DNA of 64,000 nt from Asterias amurensis. Lineage: Eukaryota; Echinodermata; Asteroidea; Forcipulatida; Asteriidae. Under the pieces are notes generated by a model. It was not told the origin of the DNA, searched no databases, and saw nothing but the letters and a program-made list of their open reading frames with translations. Both the position numbers and the translations under genes were made by a program. Shown piece after piece: positions 36,401 through 45,569 of this stretch. The stretch is taken from NCBI RefSeq assembly GCF_032118995.1, contig NC_092665.1, positions 15,954,012 through 16,018,011 on the forward strand, given 5' to 3'. How positions within the stretch are numbered: the first letter of the stretch is position 1; every line of letters begins with the position of its first letter.

Positions 36401-37098
36401 CAGTCTGTTAATCAGACAAAGACACGCCCCTTAAAGGACACGCCCTTGATTCCACAGTTCTAAAATTAATTTTGGTAAGGAGAGATAGGAGTTCACATAC
36501 TAAATTAATAATAATCATACATCACTTTTCAACTTGCTGTCATTGACCCTTTTCTGCAAAATACAAAATTTAAAATAAATTGAAAAAATTTTGTTGTCTA
36601 ACATAATGGTTTCAAATCTTCAGTTTTTCCGCCTTGAACATTAAATAAATTTGGCTATTGTGAAGCCTACTGCACCCACAGCAATTGCTGTGATGCCCTG
36701 TGCTTCTGCTGTGGCGTCATTTGCAAAGTTCCAAATGCAAATTTACTTGTTTTCGTATTCTAGAGAAGCCCCTTACCATAAGGAAATTGCAGTGCCCCCT
36801 CAAAAGCAAAGTTCAAGGCCTGTGTATGTACCCAAGCCTAGAATTAACCTACAGCACCAACGGTCATTGCCCCACAATGTTGCTACATGGTAGACTTTTG
36901 CAAAGTCTAAAGAGAAGAGAACATTGCCACGCCCCCTGCAAGAATGAAGTTGAAGGTCTGAAATCTCAAGACCAGTTTGAGATGATCAACACTCATCAGA
37001 AAGTTGAAGCATACTGTGGCATTCCTGTTATGAATTAAGAGGAATCTGCCTCGGCTACATGAAGGTAGGCCTATGCATTGCTGAATGCTCCGAGGTGT

Positions 37099-37104
37099 TT
37101 TATT
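37099..37104 (-). terminator. Candidate polyadenylation signal of the Kelch gene
   Basis: AATAAA on the minus strand about 210 bases past the Kelch stop codon. Confidence 0.5.
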
Positions 37105-37316
37105 CATTTAATTGCACAAACCACCATGAAATCAAATATTTTGTACAAGCTTCAACTAAGACCTACTACTAAAGCTGCCCACAAACTAAAAAAACTAATA
37201 ACTTGAGCATTTAAAAAAAAAGGCAGTACAAAAGTCATTTTGTATTGCATACATTTGATCTCTATTTCCGAGTCTACATGTACATGTAGATCTCAATTGT
37301 TGAGTTGTAAGGAGTT

Positions 37317-39212
37317 TCAGTGTGAAAACTGCTGGCTAACTGAGGTGAAATTCGACAGAGACCCGGTTCCTTGGGAGGCAGTGGATTGACTATCAGACCC
37401 GGTAATGTTTATGAGGTTACTAGGGAGCGTCATTGCAAAGCATGCCATACGCAATGCAGGCGCGGGTAGCTCCCCCACGACATCCCATTCATCTTCAGCA
37501 ACTGTGTAGCAGTGAATGTCTTTTTCTCTATGTCGACTGAGTCCGTTGTAGCCACCTATGATGTAGATCCTCTGATTGTCTATGACGGCCGAGCCGGCCA
37601 TACTGAGACCGGTCAGCATTGGGGAGAGGGGTGTCCACTGGTCATTTGAGGGATTGTAACGTTCAACACTCATCACATCCACTCTGTCACCATATGAGTT
37701 CAGATGATTCCCACCCATGGCGTACATCTGATCACGGACGGCGCACAGCATGTGGAAACCTCGTTCTGCGTTCATGGAGCACCGTTGCGTCCACTCGTTC
37801 CGTTGGGGATTGTATTCAAACACAGTCTTCCTGAAATTGTGATTTGCAAACCCACCAGAGATGTAAAGGTTATCACTGATGACGCAACAAGCATGAGCAT
37901 ACATGGATTCAGGGAGATGCTGGACATAAACCCAGGTATCGTTGTTCGGATTGTAAGACTCCATCGAAGCAAGGGCTCCTTGCTCATTTTTACCTCCGAT
38001 AGCAAAGAGTTTACCATCTAGAGCAGCAAGGCCAAAGAAAGCTCTCCGTTGTTGCATTGGGCACACCTGAAGCCAGTTGTTAAATCTTGGATCGTATCGA
38101 TGGACAGTCCCAATGCTCTCCTTCCCGTTTGAGGTTAGAGTTACTTGTCCTCCTGCAACATACAAGAAGCCGTTCAAGACAGCAACGCTGTGATCCACTC
38201 GTCTCAGAGGCATCGATGTTAGATGCTTTAGCTGACAATGAGGTTCGTCCAAAATCATAATATTGTTACTTACACACTTGTTGGCTAGCTCCCCACCAAC
38301 AACTAGAATCACCTCGCTGGTGGAGCGCATTCTGGTCCGTGCCGACTGCATAAGATGTTGGCGTTGGGGTACAAGGTGATAGTTCAAGGCTTCTAGGAGA
38401 AACTCATGACACGTTGCATTCTCCATCATGAAGCTCTCCGACTGCACATGATCTACAAGCTCATTTGTTGAGATCAACGGGAATCGGATGTGCTTCATGA
38501 GACGAGGTGCAAACTGTTCCCTTGAGTTGCGAGAGTGATTTATCCACTTGGCTGCCGCTCCAAATAACTCCATCTCAGTGCCCGACATCATGCGATCCTG
38601 TCGTATGAAATACGTGATTTGTTCCGGGGTCAGAGTTGGGAAATCTCTCGTCTTCGACACTTGGACGAAATTTGCTATCATGAAATCCTGCACCGATGAG
38701 AGCAGCATTGGAAAGTCATACTTCTCAGCGAGATGAAGTAACTCTACGCAATTCTGCAAACTGATTGTTGTGATGAGGTACTGGACGCAGTACTCGGTGA
38801 CGCGCCTGAAACCAAGCTTAATAGCAGCATACAGTGTCTTGCGGACATTCTCTATGTTCAACGTCAGCTGAGACGTGTATGCAAAATGAATGAGCATCTC
38901 AAGACCGAGTCTTGGGATGCTAGTACTAATCTGGATGTCCTTGATGTTCTCATTCTCTACAAACATCTTGTGGAAGAAATCACTACAAGATGCAAGGACG
39001 ATGCGATGAATTGAGAAGTGATGCTCTCCACAAATGAGAGTTCCATCACACAACACTCGCTTCTTTAGCAATCCATCAAGTTGCTTCAGCATCTCACCTC
39101 CATGCTCTGCGCACTGGTACACCCTCGTTGGTGGGGGTGCTGTGCTATTCCAGAACGAGAAACTGCGTTCTAACGGACTGGTTGGGATTTGTGAAGAGAC
39201 TTTTGAAGCCAT
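37317..39212 (-). CDS. BTB-BACK-Kelch protein (KLHL family), single coding exon
   Basis: Predicted substrate adaptor of a Cullin-3 ubiquitin ligase, 631 residues, start at the ATG at 39212. A BTB domain (about 46-150, with LCDGTLICGEHHFSIHRIVL) is followed by a BACK domain (about 155-258, TEMELFGAAAKWI and IRFPLIS). Six Kelch repeats (about 300-595) have Gly-Gly pairs at 306, 354, 406, 453, 500 and 553. The N-terminal RVYQCAEH and the LLEALNYHLVPQRQHLMQSA linker resemble the KLHL9/13/26/36 group, but I cannot assign one orthologue. BTB dimerisation and CUL3 binding are family knowledge; the substrate is unknown. The coding region has no intron, while upstream splice signals (40150-40220, 40961 on) indicate a spliced leader. 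It is head to head with BCAS2. Confidence 0.95.
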   Translation of the reverse strand: MASKVSSQIPTSPLERSFSFWNSTAPPPTRVYQCAEHGGEMLKQLDGLLKKRVLCDGTLICGEHHFSIHRIVLASCSDFFHKMFVENENIKDIQISTSIPRLGLEMLIHFAYTSQLTLNIENVRKTLYAAIKLGFRRVTEYCVQYLITTISLQNCVELLHLAEKYDFPMLLSSVQDFMIANFVQVSKTRDFPTLTPEQITYFIRQDRMMSGTEMELFGAAAKWINHSRNSREQFAPRLMKHIRFPLISTNELVDHVQSESFMMENATCHEFLLEALNYHLVPQRQHLMQSARTRMRSTSEVILVVGGELANKCVSNNIMILDEPHCQLKHLTSMPLRRVDHSVAVLNGFLYVAGGQVTLTSNGKESIGTVHRYDPRFNNWLQVCPMQQRRAFFGLAALDGKLFAIGGKNEQGALASMESYNPNNDTWVYVQHLPESMYAHACCVISDNLYISGGFANHNFRKTVFEYNPQRNEWTQRCSMNAERGFHMLCAVRDQMYAMGGNHLNSYGDRVDVMSVERYNPSNDQWTPLSPMLTGLSMAGSAVIDNQRIYIIGGYNGLSRHREKDIHCYTVAEDEWDVVGELPAPALRMACFAMTLPSNLINITGSDSQSTASQGTGSLSNFTSVSQQFSH

Positions 39213-39471
39213 GTTTATATATTATGTTGCCAATATGAGTTGTTGAACACTTCAGTAAGACCAAGAAAATCCAACCTTTTAAAAAGAAAAATTGAATAAC
39301 GCTTTAAAAAAAATCAACAAAAACCATCACCAGGCACTTAGCTCTTCTTTATTCATTTCTTGTACTTTCTCTTGTGATTTCTCTGTCTTTTCATCTCTTT
39401 GCACTTGACTGCTTCTGTTGTGCCAGTATACCTGTTATGCGTGTTGTGTTGTCATTTAGCCTTCAACAAAG

Positions 39472-39500
39472 ACTCTGCTAAGGTCGAAACATCAGGCAAC
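39472..39500 (+). repeat. Retroelement-like GACTCTGCTAAGGTCGAAAC motif
   Basis: CAAAGACTCTGCTAAGGTCG followed by AAACATCAGGC. A close minus-strand match (GAAAGACTCTGGCATGGTCG, then ACACGTCAGGC) lies at 47762-47802. The GAAAC core again recalls hammerhead-type retroelement ends; the rest of any element is absent. Confidence 0.35.
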
Positions 39501-40149
39501 TAACTATTTTGTTTGTAAAATTTGTTTTAACAAAAATTGTACTGAAGTAGACCTACAACAATTCAGATCATTTGTTCCTAATGTTTGCATTGATTTTAAA
39601 CCTTTTTATTAATACTACTAAAGTAAATTTGATGTTGGGCAGTGTATATATAACCGGCACTGAACCTGCACAACGACTTTTAGAGGGGAACTGGAAATTT
39701 CACAGCAAAGTCTGTTTTCGCGTCGTGTTAGTCGATGTGTCTTCGTAATAACGAGATGGGATTCAGACGATTCGGACTTTATATCACTTTCAAATTTCTT
39801 CAAGAGCCACAATTTTTTAATTTTTTATTAAAGTAATTTGTACCCATTTAAATTGTTTATGTTCTTATATTTTAGAATTTTTTTGTTTTATTTATGGCGG
39901 CAAAATCACTTGCGCATAGCGCACGTTTCAGTGGATATATTAATAGGGATTCCACTTGACCATGCAGTAGTGTTCGAAAATGTGTGAAATTTAATATATA
40001 TGCAACAGTGCATAACATAGCGTCTGTAATTTTTGCAGCAAATAGCGCCCCCCAAAAAAAATAGATCTGTCAGCTTAAAAGCATTTGGTAAAATGTAGTA
40101 AATTCCTGACATTATATGTTATCTGAATCATTCAAACTTGAATACTTAC

Positions 40150-40220
40150 AAAGTTTGATGTGCTTTCAGGTAGCTTGAAGTCCACGGGGAATGTTTTTCT
40201 AAAGCATCTCGATCAAATCT
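40150..40220 (-). other. Predicted non-coding leader exon of the Kelch gene
   Basis: On the minus strand the exon is bounded by an acceptor (TTATTTTCGTTTCAG, AG at 40222-40221) and a strong donor GTAAGTATT (40149-40141). It is 71 bp with no ATG frame joining the Kelch CDS. Prediction from splice signals only. Confidence 0.5.
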
Positions 40221-40960
40221 CTGAAACGAAAATAATTTACAAGTTAGATAAAATTTTAAATTTTAAACTCAAGAACACACTAAATCAATGCCTGACCAAT
40301 GCACAATATCGTGAAACTGTGCCTCGGTAACACAGTTAAAACTATTTGTTGATGATATTGGTAGACCTTGAGTGAATAAAACAGCAATTGAATTCATAAT
40401 CTTTTCAAACAATTTTGGGAGGTATGATTAACCATGTAATGATGATTGATAATGACATCAACTGACCATGACATTGAGAATCATTGACTCAATCAATTGA
40501 CACAAGTTGAAAACGGACAACTGTCACACCATGGATGGATGTAGGATGTCACACTGACTGACACTCTGAAACTTGTATTTAATCTACTCAATTACCTCTG
40601 CCTTAAATTGATTGAAAAGGCAAACCAAGGCAGGAGTCGAGTACAGATCATTTTTCAAAACATAAATGATAAATAATTAATGTGACGGCCTCGGCATTGC
40701 TTGGATTGGCGGGCTTGGAATGTCAAATTAATTCACACTATTGAATCAAAGTCCTGCACTGCATTTGTAATTGTAGTAGGCCTAGTACGTAGACGCAAAA
40801 CACCGTTATTTTGTTAGTCATTCGAAACAACACTGAACAGTGACCTGGGCCCTTGCATAAAGTTTGCCATTACTCATCCATGACCATATGCAGTTATAAT
40901 AATTAAATTCAGTTATTTAATTTACCGCCCTAAACAAAACAAAACAGCGTGTGTACTCAC

Positions 40961-41110
40961 GTTCAGTCACGCATCTCTCAAACAAGTGATTCACAGTTTG
41001 CCTTCTTAAAACCTGTCAGTTTTCACAACAGCGAAACAGGAACGAGCAAAAAACAAAACAAAACAGATGTTCCGAAAATGTTTTAATCTTGTTGTGCCAA
41101 ACAAAACACG
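40961..41110 (-). other. Predicted first leader exon of the Kelch gene
   Basis: A donor GTGAGTACAC (40960-40951 on the minus strand) follows GCGTGACTGAAC. The upper limit is unknown; the transcription start is guessed to be near 41.1 kb because the BCAS2 gene begins just beyond on the other strand. Confidence 0.4.
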
Positions 41111-41427
41111 TCAATATATCGACGAAAATACAGTGAATGTCGAGCCATACATATGCAGGGCGTCATTGGTTGTCGAAGGAACGTCGGGTTAACACCTTGA
41201 CCTTTGACATTGTTTTCATTTTTTATTATTAACCTCGTTTTAATGGACTCAACTAGCTGCACACGGTTAACTTACACGGACGTGGTGGCGTTCAGTTGCT
41301 CATGAGGACGAGGTTGTTTACGCGTGGCTGCAGAAGTCTGGTATTTACTCTTTTGCAAGGTAAAATACTAGTTGAATGTAAAAGTGGTACCAGACTACTT
41401 GCCGGGAGAAAGAAAACAAAAATCAAA
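41110..41427. promoter_or_regulatory. Putative bidirectional promoter, Kelch gene and BCAS2
   Basis: About 320 bp separate the inferred first exon of the minus-strand Kelch gene from the BCAS2 start codon. There is no TATA box at a sensible place, and the BCAS2 start itself lies in AAAATGGCCGG, a YY1-like core common at housekeeping promoters. An in-frame ATG at 41302 would add 42 residues to BCAS2 if it were transcribed. Confidence 0.4.
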
Positions 41428-44219
41428 ATGGCCGGTGAAGTTTTAGTTGATGCTCTGCCGTATCACGATAAAGGATACGACGAACCAGGAGAAAAAGAAG
41501 CGGTAATATTTCACATATTTATAAAAGAAGTATATTATTGTACATTCTGCTCTGGATCTGTAAAGATTTATTCGTCCATTCGTTTGCTGTGTCGAAATAT
41601 AGGTTTTGAGAGTTGTGTAGTTTAGGTATACGATATCCGTGTATTTTCGACACATGTCCGTTTAAAAAAAAACACGGTGTACATTTGGCTGACACACTAT
41701 AGTGGCTTTTGGGGGCATGTAATACTTCCCTTGTTTCCCTTTATAAAAACGCCAGAAATTGGTGGCGAGGTCGTACAATTTGTCCTCAAGCCAAGGGAGG
41801 AAAAAAAGAAAGACAAATCCCTGTTGAGAATCAAACATAGTGCGCATGGTCACTGGTGTGTGTCAATTGTAAAACAACGATTAGTTTCTTCTCGGGGAGT
41901 CGGCCATCGTGACATGCAGATGGAAACCATGGTAGGGCCCTCGCTATATTATAATTTCCCTGTTTAAAACAGAAGAAAGCAGGTCATAAAAGCAAGATGT
42001 TTATTATATTAACAATGAAATCTTTAACCTGATTACAACCATGTCAAATAATTCTTTGCCTCAGGCCTATGCCCTGGTCGAGGAAGAAACAAGACGTTAC
42101 CGCCCGACAAAGAATTATCTGGAGCATTTGCCAGCGATTGATCATACACCGTTTGAAACCGACGTCCTTAAGAATGAGTTTGAGCGGATGGCATCAAGAC
42201 TTCCTATGGACGTCCTCAGCATGAAAAGGTGATTTGTCCCTGCCGATCTTGATTTTGATATTCCACCAAAGCATTTGATTTGACGGTTTAGTTTGTGTAA
42301 ATATTGGGGAAAGTTTTGTTGATAAGATTAGAGAAAGCAAATATAGGGCTAGTTAGCTGAATTTGTAGAGCGCTGGTGCGTCAATTAGGGCAGATATTTT
42401 ACTGGACCAGAGTCAAAATGAGAGAACAAAATATCTACACACTTCAGCACGTATAAAGAAAAGTTTAAAAAAAATTGTTTTAAAAGTATACCTTGATACT
42501 GGCCATGTTCATTTTTCAAAGGGCACTTCCATTAAAAACTCTTAAAGTCTATGGGACACTTTTTAAGGGCACCAAGGCTAAAATCAGGCAAAGATAACCT
42601 TCGTGGCCCCAGTTTAATTTTGTGACTGTATTAATAATCATGCTATTTGAATAATTATTGCTGCAGATATGAGCTACCCCCTCCACCTGCAGGCAGACAG
42701 AATGATGTACTCGCTTGGAATGAGTCCGTGGAGAACTCTATGGCCCAGCTAGAACATCAGTCAGAAAGGTGAGCCTCAACTAAGGGTGTTGAAGGATAGA
42801 TAAACTATGCCAACCTGTAATATAATATCATGTGGTGAGTGCATCTGGAAACGCACGGTCAACCCTTCTACTGTCTGACCATTCAATATCATCCACTGTG
42901 GTTTTGAGTTATATTTAAACTATGCCAGCCTGTAATATGATAATAGGTATCTTCTTGGTGGACTTGGTTCTTGTCTTCCAACCAGGAATGTAAAATGTGA
43001 AAGATTATGAAGCATTTAAGTTTAGGGGGAACTGTTCCAACACCTTTTAAAAAGTATAATTGTAATCATGATTAAAATTTCTGACACCATTTTCTTTTTC
43101 AGAATTGCCAATTTGGAGCTCCTTTCAAAGTACGGCAGTTCAGCCTGGAGATGTTACAATGAGTAAGTTCTTATAGTGTAGCCGAAAGTGACATAGCATC
43201 TGTCTCTGTAGTCTGAGGAATTCAAATTGAAGCGGCGGTACCTGGTGACAAAGCAAGTCATTGTACCAGACTTTATTGCAACTGGATCACTGAATGCTTG
43301 CTATGCCTTTCTTATTTGAACTTCATCAATTTTATGATTGAAACCATTTTCTATTGCATTTTTTCAGCATTCTGGGGAAGATGGTCGAGCAAGGACAGGA
43401 TCAGCTGTCCAAAATTCGCAAACACATCCAAGAGCTGAACTGGCAAAGAAAGACAAAACAGGTACGAACTAAACCTTCCTTAAAAAAGAGCACTGTATCC
43501 CTTCTGAATGACAAACCTTGCGTTTGGTTCTGTTTGTATCGTAAATGTTTTGTGTCTTTCGTTTGTTTTCAGAAAAGTGCTGGCGAAGCCTTGAGGAATC
43601 TTGAAGAAAGGTAAGTAAGAGAAACGGTTTTCTCCTGAAGACAATCCGATCGAAACCTCTCATCCAGGAGATGTACAAGGTGTACCTTACAAGTAGAGCA
43701 AAATGTTGTTTCTAAAGCCTGGTTCATACTTGAATTTTGACATCACCTTGCTTTTTTCACTGCGAATGGTTCACATGAGTTGAGTACAGCTCCACTGTTG
43801 CAAATTGTTCGTTGCAGGAAGTATGATCCAGGCTTTAAATTTGTTTTATAATAGAATACAAAACGTGATTGAAACAGAGTTTGCATCATTACAAGCTCTC
43901 TGTAATTTTTGTTTTTTACAGTTGGACAGGCCTCGTTGGCAAGAACTATGAGATAGAGCGAGCCTGCCTAGAGCTGGAGCAAGAAGTGGAGAGACTGAGA
44001 CAAGAGCAAATCATCAAACACGCCAAGGAGGAGTACAAGACGCAGCAGATGCTGCAACATCCTCCAGAAGAAGATGAGGAGGAAAGAGTCAAAGCAGAGG
44101 AGGAGGAAGAGGAAGAAGAGGGGGAGGATAGTGATGAGAGTGGGGAGGAGGGAGGGGACGATGTGGAGAGATATCGGGTTGGGAGTCACTCCTCCTCAGA
44201 AGAAGAAGGGGACAGGTAG
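41428..44219 (+). CDS. BCAS2: Pre-mRNA splicing factor SPF27 (BCAS2)
   Basis: Core subunit of the Prp19/CDC5L (NTC) complex of the spliceosome. Seven coding exons with consensus junctions: 41428-41502, 42065-42228, 42667-42768, 43103-43162, 43368-43461, 43573-43610 and 43922-44219, giving 276 residues. The spliced protein reads [17 protein letters not shown], then [69 protein letters not shown] and [16 protein letters not shown], matching animal BCAS2 throughout. The ATG at 41428 was chosen because [12 protein letters not shown] aligns with the family start. After the usual C-terminal coiled coil there is an extra tail of about 50 residues, very acidic (runs of Glu) and ending in Ser/Glu; human BCAS2 is 225 residues and lacks it. 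The tail-coding sequence is partly duplicated downstream (44311-44420). Confidence 0.96.
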
Positions 44220-44420
44220 TTGCAACATCATCTTGAAAATGGGGGTTAAGATGTGAAGTTATGGGTTTTGGGAGAGGATTCTGAATGAGGGTTCTGAATA
44301 AGGATAGAAGGATGTGGAGAGATATCGGGTTGGGAGTCACTCCTCCTCGAGATGGAGAAGGGGACAGGTAGTTGCAAGATCATCTTGAAGATGAGAGTTA
44401 AGATGTGAAATTATGGGTTT
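44160..44420 (+). repeat. 151-bp-spaced duplication across the BCAS2 stop codon
   Basis: The block from 44160 (GATGTGGAGAGATATCGGGT, then GGGAGTCACTCCTCCTC) through the stop codon and into the 3' UTR (TTAAGATGTGAA, TTATGGGTTT) is repeated from 44311 with a few changes. The second copy is untranslated. Confidence 0.9.
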
Positions 44421-44589
44421 GGGTTTTTGAATTCCTCAAAGTATTGTAAACTTTGTATGAAATGGAACCCAATGTAAAGATGGACCATGCTAAAGAAAAA
44501 AATATTTATTCACTGAAACTTTCTCCTTTGCAAACCAACACTTCTCTCACTCGGCTTTTTGTATTTCTGTTTTGTTTTTACTGGTTTTC

Positions 44590-44595
44590 AATAAA
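44590..44595 (+). terminator. Candidate polyadenylation signal of BCAS2
   Basis: AATAAA about 370 bases past the stop codon, within a T-rich context. Confidence 0.55.
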
Positions 44596-45124
44596 TGCAT
44601 TTACATTTCATGAACATGTCATTGTACATTTTGTAGCTGTTCGTTTTAACATGAAGGTTATTTTATGTAGCATCGGTAGAGGGCGCACTTCAATATTAAC
44701 GGACGGCAGTAGTGGGTCTATTCCTAAAACATATTTGCTGTTTCGAACGTCGTCACAAAGCAGTAGTCATTTGAAACTTTTGATTTCCTCCGCGTGGCTT
44801 TTGGTACGGACGTTACTGGAGCCAACCTTGAGGTTTTAGAAAAAGACACCAAAGTAATGAGTAACATTTGTACAAGTTCCTTGCCATTTACTATGCAAAA
44901 AGCTTCAGCCATGTACAATATCTTTCTCTGGTATTTTTCACGCATCCAAAAACGAGGCTTGAAGTAACTTTAATCTGGCTCCGTGTTTGTTTTGTTTGTT
45001 TTATTTTGATTCATACAATCATACGTACAGATAAATAATGAATAATGGTCATTACAAATGTATCAAATCACAATGCAGTATGAATTGGAGTGACATCCAT
45101 AGGACTAACATTTTAGAGCTGTCT

Positions 45125-45499
45125 TTAAAGCCAGTGGACACTATTGGTAATTGTCAAAGACCAGTCTTCCCACTTGGTGTATCTCAACATATACATAAAA
45201 TAACAAACCTGTGAAAGTTTGAGCTCAATTGGTCGTCGAAGTTGCGAAATATGAATGAAATAAAAAAACACCCGTGACGTCACACGAAGATGTGTGCTTT
45301 CAGATGCTTGATATCGAGACCGCAAATTCTAAACTTGAGGTCTCGAAATCAAATTCGTGGAAAATTACTCCTTTCTCGAAAACTACTCCACTTCAGAGGG
45401 AGCTGTTTCTCACCAACCTCTCCCCATCACTCATTACAAAGTAAGGTTTTATGTTAATAATTATCTTGAGTAATTACCAATAGTGTCCACTGCCTTTAA
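45125..45499. mobile_element. TTAA-flanked palindromic MITE, family 1
   Basis: About 375 bp including TTAA at both ends. The left end AAGCCAGTGGACACTATTGG is mirrored by CCAATAGTGTCCACTGCCTT. Internal blocks such as GAGCTCAATTGGTCGTCGAA and GAGGTCTCGAAATCAAATTC recur at 55439 and 56811. It sits about 70 bases beyond the SIGMAR1 stop, so it may lie in that 3' UTR. No coding capacity. Confidence 0.88.
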
Positions 45500-45569
45500 G
45501 GAACAGCCTCAATGATACCCACAACAAGAAAAGGTAAACCAGGCAAATGAAATACCCACATCGTGAAGA

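Larger units (their letters stand above)
31035..37098. other. Gene-free region between IgR-3 and the Kelch gene
   Basis: No coding gene is supported. Single YY1-like cores lie at about 31711 (AAAATGGCGAACGG) and 31857 (AAAGATGGCTGCC), upstream of IgR-3. A tandem array (32036-32440), a decayed short element (32861-33030), a G15 tract (33350-33364) and a hammerhead-like motif (33435) are listed. Frames of about 115-120 codons at 33327-33879 and 35470-35835 show no domains. The stretch 33900-37000 is AT-rich and otherwise empty. Confidence 0.55.
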
